DNA from: Myxococcales bacterium
GTDB lineage: Bacteria; Myxococcota; Polyangia; Fen-1088
Length of the DNA: 5,705 bases
Assembly (NCBI GenBank): GCA_003153875.1
Contig: PMBY01000456.1
Span: 200-5,904 of the forward strand
Reading direction: 5' to 3'
Below, piece after piece: positions 4,987 to 5,705 of this stretch (position 1 is the stretch's first letter; every line of letters begins with the position of its first letter). The notes under the pieces are model-generated. The model was given only the letters and a program-made list of their open reading frames with translations. It had not been told where the DNA came from and made no database searches. A program made the translations under genes and the position numbers.

Positions 4987-5457
4987 CTACGCCGGCAGGA
5001 GCTGTCCGGACAAGATCGCCTCGACGAACGCCTGCCCCGAGTAGCCGCCGGTGCGGTTGCCCCAGACGGTCACATCGGTGCCGGCATCTGCGTAGAGGCT
5101 GACTGGAAAGCTGGCGTCGCCGTCGGAGCGGAACTGCGGCGTCGTGACGACCGGCATGGTGTGAAAGCCGAAGTTCCCGATCACACGGTTTACGATACAG
5201 GTCAGGCCGACGCGCAGAACCTGTCCATCAGATGCCCAGCCGCCCATCCAGACGTACTCGATGTGCAGGCGCTTCCCCGCCGGCACCGTGTATTTCGTCT
5301 GGTCAGTCGTCGCCTCGCCGTCGGCCATCTCGCCGCCGGCCACGATCTGAACGGCCTCGATGGGCGCCAGCGCCCGGCTCGGCAGAGGTCTCGCGAGCGT
5401 TCGCCGCGCCACGCGGCCCTTGCCAGCTACCTTGACCTTTCGCTTTTTCGTCGCCAT
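4987..5457 (-). CDS. Unrecognised 156-residue protein with basic N-terminal tail
   Basis: I do not recognise a family. The first 28 residues hold eleven Lys/Arg (MATKKRKVKVAGKGRVARR and onward), with Ala, Val and Pro, and look disordered. From about residue 34 the protein appears to be a compact beta-sandwich: EAVQIVAGGEM, TKYTVPAGKRLHIEYVWMGGW, QVLRVGLTCIVN, FGFHTMPVV, SFPVSLYADAGTDVTVWGNR and a final GYSGQAFVEAILSGQLLPA. VPAGKRLxIEYV followed by a late strand with AGTDVTV is seen in small ligand-binding or structural jelly-roll proteins, but this is only resemblance. There is one Cys. No signal peptide is seen, so it is probably cytoplasmic, and the tail could bind nucleic acid or another polyanion. 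The ATG at 5457 has no ribosome-binding site but sits directly under a promoter-like element. It converges on the propeller locus. The coding call is good; function unknown. Confidence 0.75.
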   Translation of the reverse strand: MATKKRKVKVAGKGRVARRTLARPLPSRALAPIEAVQIVAGGEMADGEATTDQTKYTVPAGKRLHIEYVWMGGWASDGQVLRVGLTCIVNRVIGNFGFHTMPVVTTPQFRSDGDASFPVSLYADAGTDVTVWGNRTGGYSGQAFVEAILSGQLLPA

Positions 5458-5463
5458 GGTCGC

Positions 5464-5493
5464 AGCTTACAGGGACACTGTACCGCCTCGCAA
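5464..5493 (-). promoter_or_regulatory. Putative leaderless promoter of the 156-residue gene
   Basis: On the minus strand, TTGCGA (5493-5488) and TAAGCT (5469-5464) are separated by 18 bp. TAAGCT occupies -12 to -7 relative to the ATG at 5457, the same geometry as at the radical SAM gene. No Shine-Dalgarno sequence precedes the ATG. Confidence 0.5.
5468..5482. promoter_or_regulatory. Possible operator: TACAG-N5-CTGTA dyad
   Basis: A 5-bp perfect inverted repeat (TACAG at 5468-5472, CTGTA at 5478-5482) lies almost wholly within the -35/-10 spacer of the preceding promoter and touches its -10 box. A dimeric repressor bound there would block polymerase. The arms are short, so chance is possible. 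Confidence 0.35.
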
Positions 5494-5533
5494 GTGCTCT
5501 CGGAATCCGCGGTTTCTACAGGAAGGATCCCCG

Positions 5534-5570
5534 GGCATGCAGAGCAATTCACAGGAAACACGGCATGCAG
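5534..5570. repeat. Direct repeat GGCATGCAG, two copies 28 bp apart
   Basis: GGCATGCAG occurs at 5534-5542 and 5562-5570; each contains the palindrome GCATGC. The pair lies about 80-110 bp upstream of the proposed transcription start of the 156-residue gene, where activator sites are often found. Nothing else in this gap (5494-5648) looks like a gene. Confidence 0.3.
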
Positions 5571-5585
5571 GTTTCTGGCACCTGC
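5567..5585 (-). other. Perfect 6-bp hairpin between two minus-strand genes
   Basis: GCAGGT (5567-5572) and ACCTGC (5580-5585) form a stem around a 7-base loop. It lies about 65 bp past the stop of the partial gene at the window end, so it could help end that transcript. There is no proper T-run on either side, so it is not a confident terminator. Confidence 0.25.
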
Positions 5586-5648
5586 GGGGCGGGCGGGGCG
5601 GCATAAGGGCGCGCAACGGCCGGAGGTCTTCAGCTGTGGTCGAAGTGA

Positions 5649-5705
5649 TCAGTCCAGTATGAGTATCTCGCGGACTTTGCCGAAATCGCGGTCGTGGCTG
5701 ATCAG
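5649..5705 (-). CDS. C-terminal end of a possible PIN-like protein (5' part outside window)
   Basis: Reading in from the right edge on the minus strand gives 18 codons, LISHDRDFGKVREILILD, and a TGA at 5651-5649. A strand followed by xHDRDF near the C-terminus is typical of PIN-domain ribonucleases (VapC-like toxins) and of the related DUF5615 proteins, where the aspartates contribute to the metal site. Eighteen residues cannot prove the family. If it is a toxin, its antitoxin would lie beyond the window. Confidence 0.4.
   Translation of the reverse strand: MISHDRDFGKVREILILD

Noticed and set aside
5360..5662. A 100-codon plus-strand frame near the right end
   Set aside because: It overlaps the 156-residue gene antisense and its promoter, and has no recognisable motif.

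Overview
The window looks like chromosomal DNA from a high-GC member of the Myxococcota or a related deltaproteobacterial group. The pointers are high G+C codon use, several lipoproteins, a Gly/Ala/Asp-rich linker behind a lipobox, and kelch-like propeller repeats of the GTFTATGSM / DGKVLIAGG type that are common in those genomes. This placement is inference from style; no rRNA or other phylogenetic marker is present. The window carries metabolic, repair-like and surface genes. I see no CRISPR array, transposase, integrase, tRNA or rRNA.

Layout. At 1-623 (minus strand) lies the N-terminal third of ilvD, dihydroxy-acid dehydratase, cut by the window edge. A 109-bp divergent promoter region follows. 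On the plus strand, a Cys-rich DUF3795-type protein (733-1080) and a small LPP20-like lipoprotein (1099-1668) are 18 bp apart and probably co-transcribed. Next, under its own apparent promoter, is a radical SAM protein with a C-terminal helix-hairpin-helix (1744-2892), of the family named as putative DNA modification/repair radical SAM proteins linked to uracil-DNA glycosylase. A probable terminator and promoter occupy 2893-3076. Two tandem kelch-like beta-propeller lipoproteins follow. The first (3077-3444) is frameshifted in a seven-G run and keeps only two blade motifs. The second (3468-4850) is intact with seven. Between them and the next gene is an in-frame scrap of an FG-GAP/VCBS calcium-binding repeat (4878-4937). 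At 4987-5457 (minus) is an unrecognised 156-residue protein with a strongly basic N-terminal tail. The last bases (5649-5705, minus) hold the C-terminus of what may be a PIN-like protein.

The genes do not form one obvious pathway. The most notable cross-cutting signal is regulatory. The radical SAM gene and the 156-residue gene have TTGnnn-18 bp-TAnnnT boxes placed so that transcription should begin exactly at the start codon. ilvD has a similar arrangement, and none of the three has a convincing ribosome-binding site. The internal or 3'-proximal lipoprotein genes do have Shine-Dalgarno sequences. This suggests leaderless transcription of first genes. The other points worth follow-up are the poly-G frameshift in the short propeller gene, the decay and duplication pattern of the propeller locus, and a radical SAM gene that lacks its usual partner in the part of the neighbourhood shown.

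No stretch longer than about 190 bp lacks a gene or gene remnant. Nothing here amounts to a demonstrable new multi-gene system.
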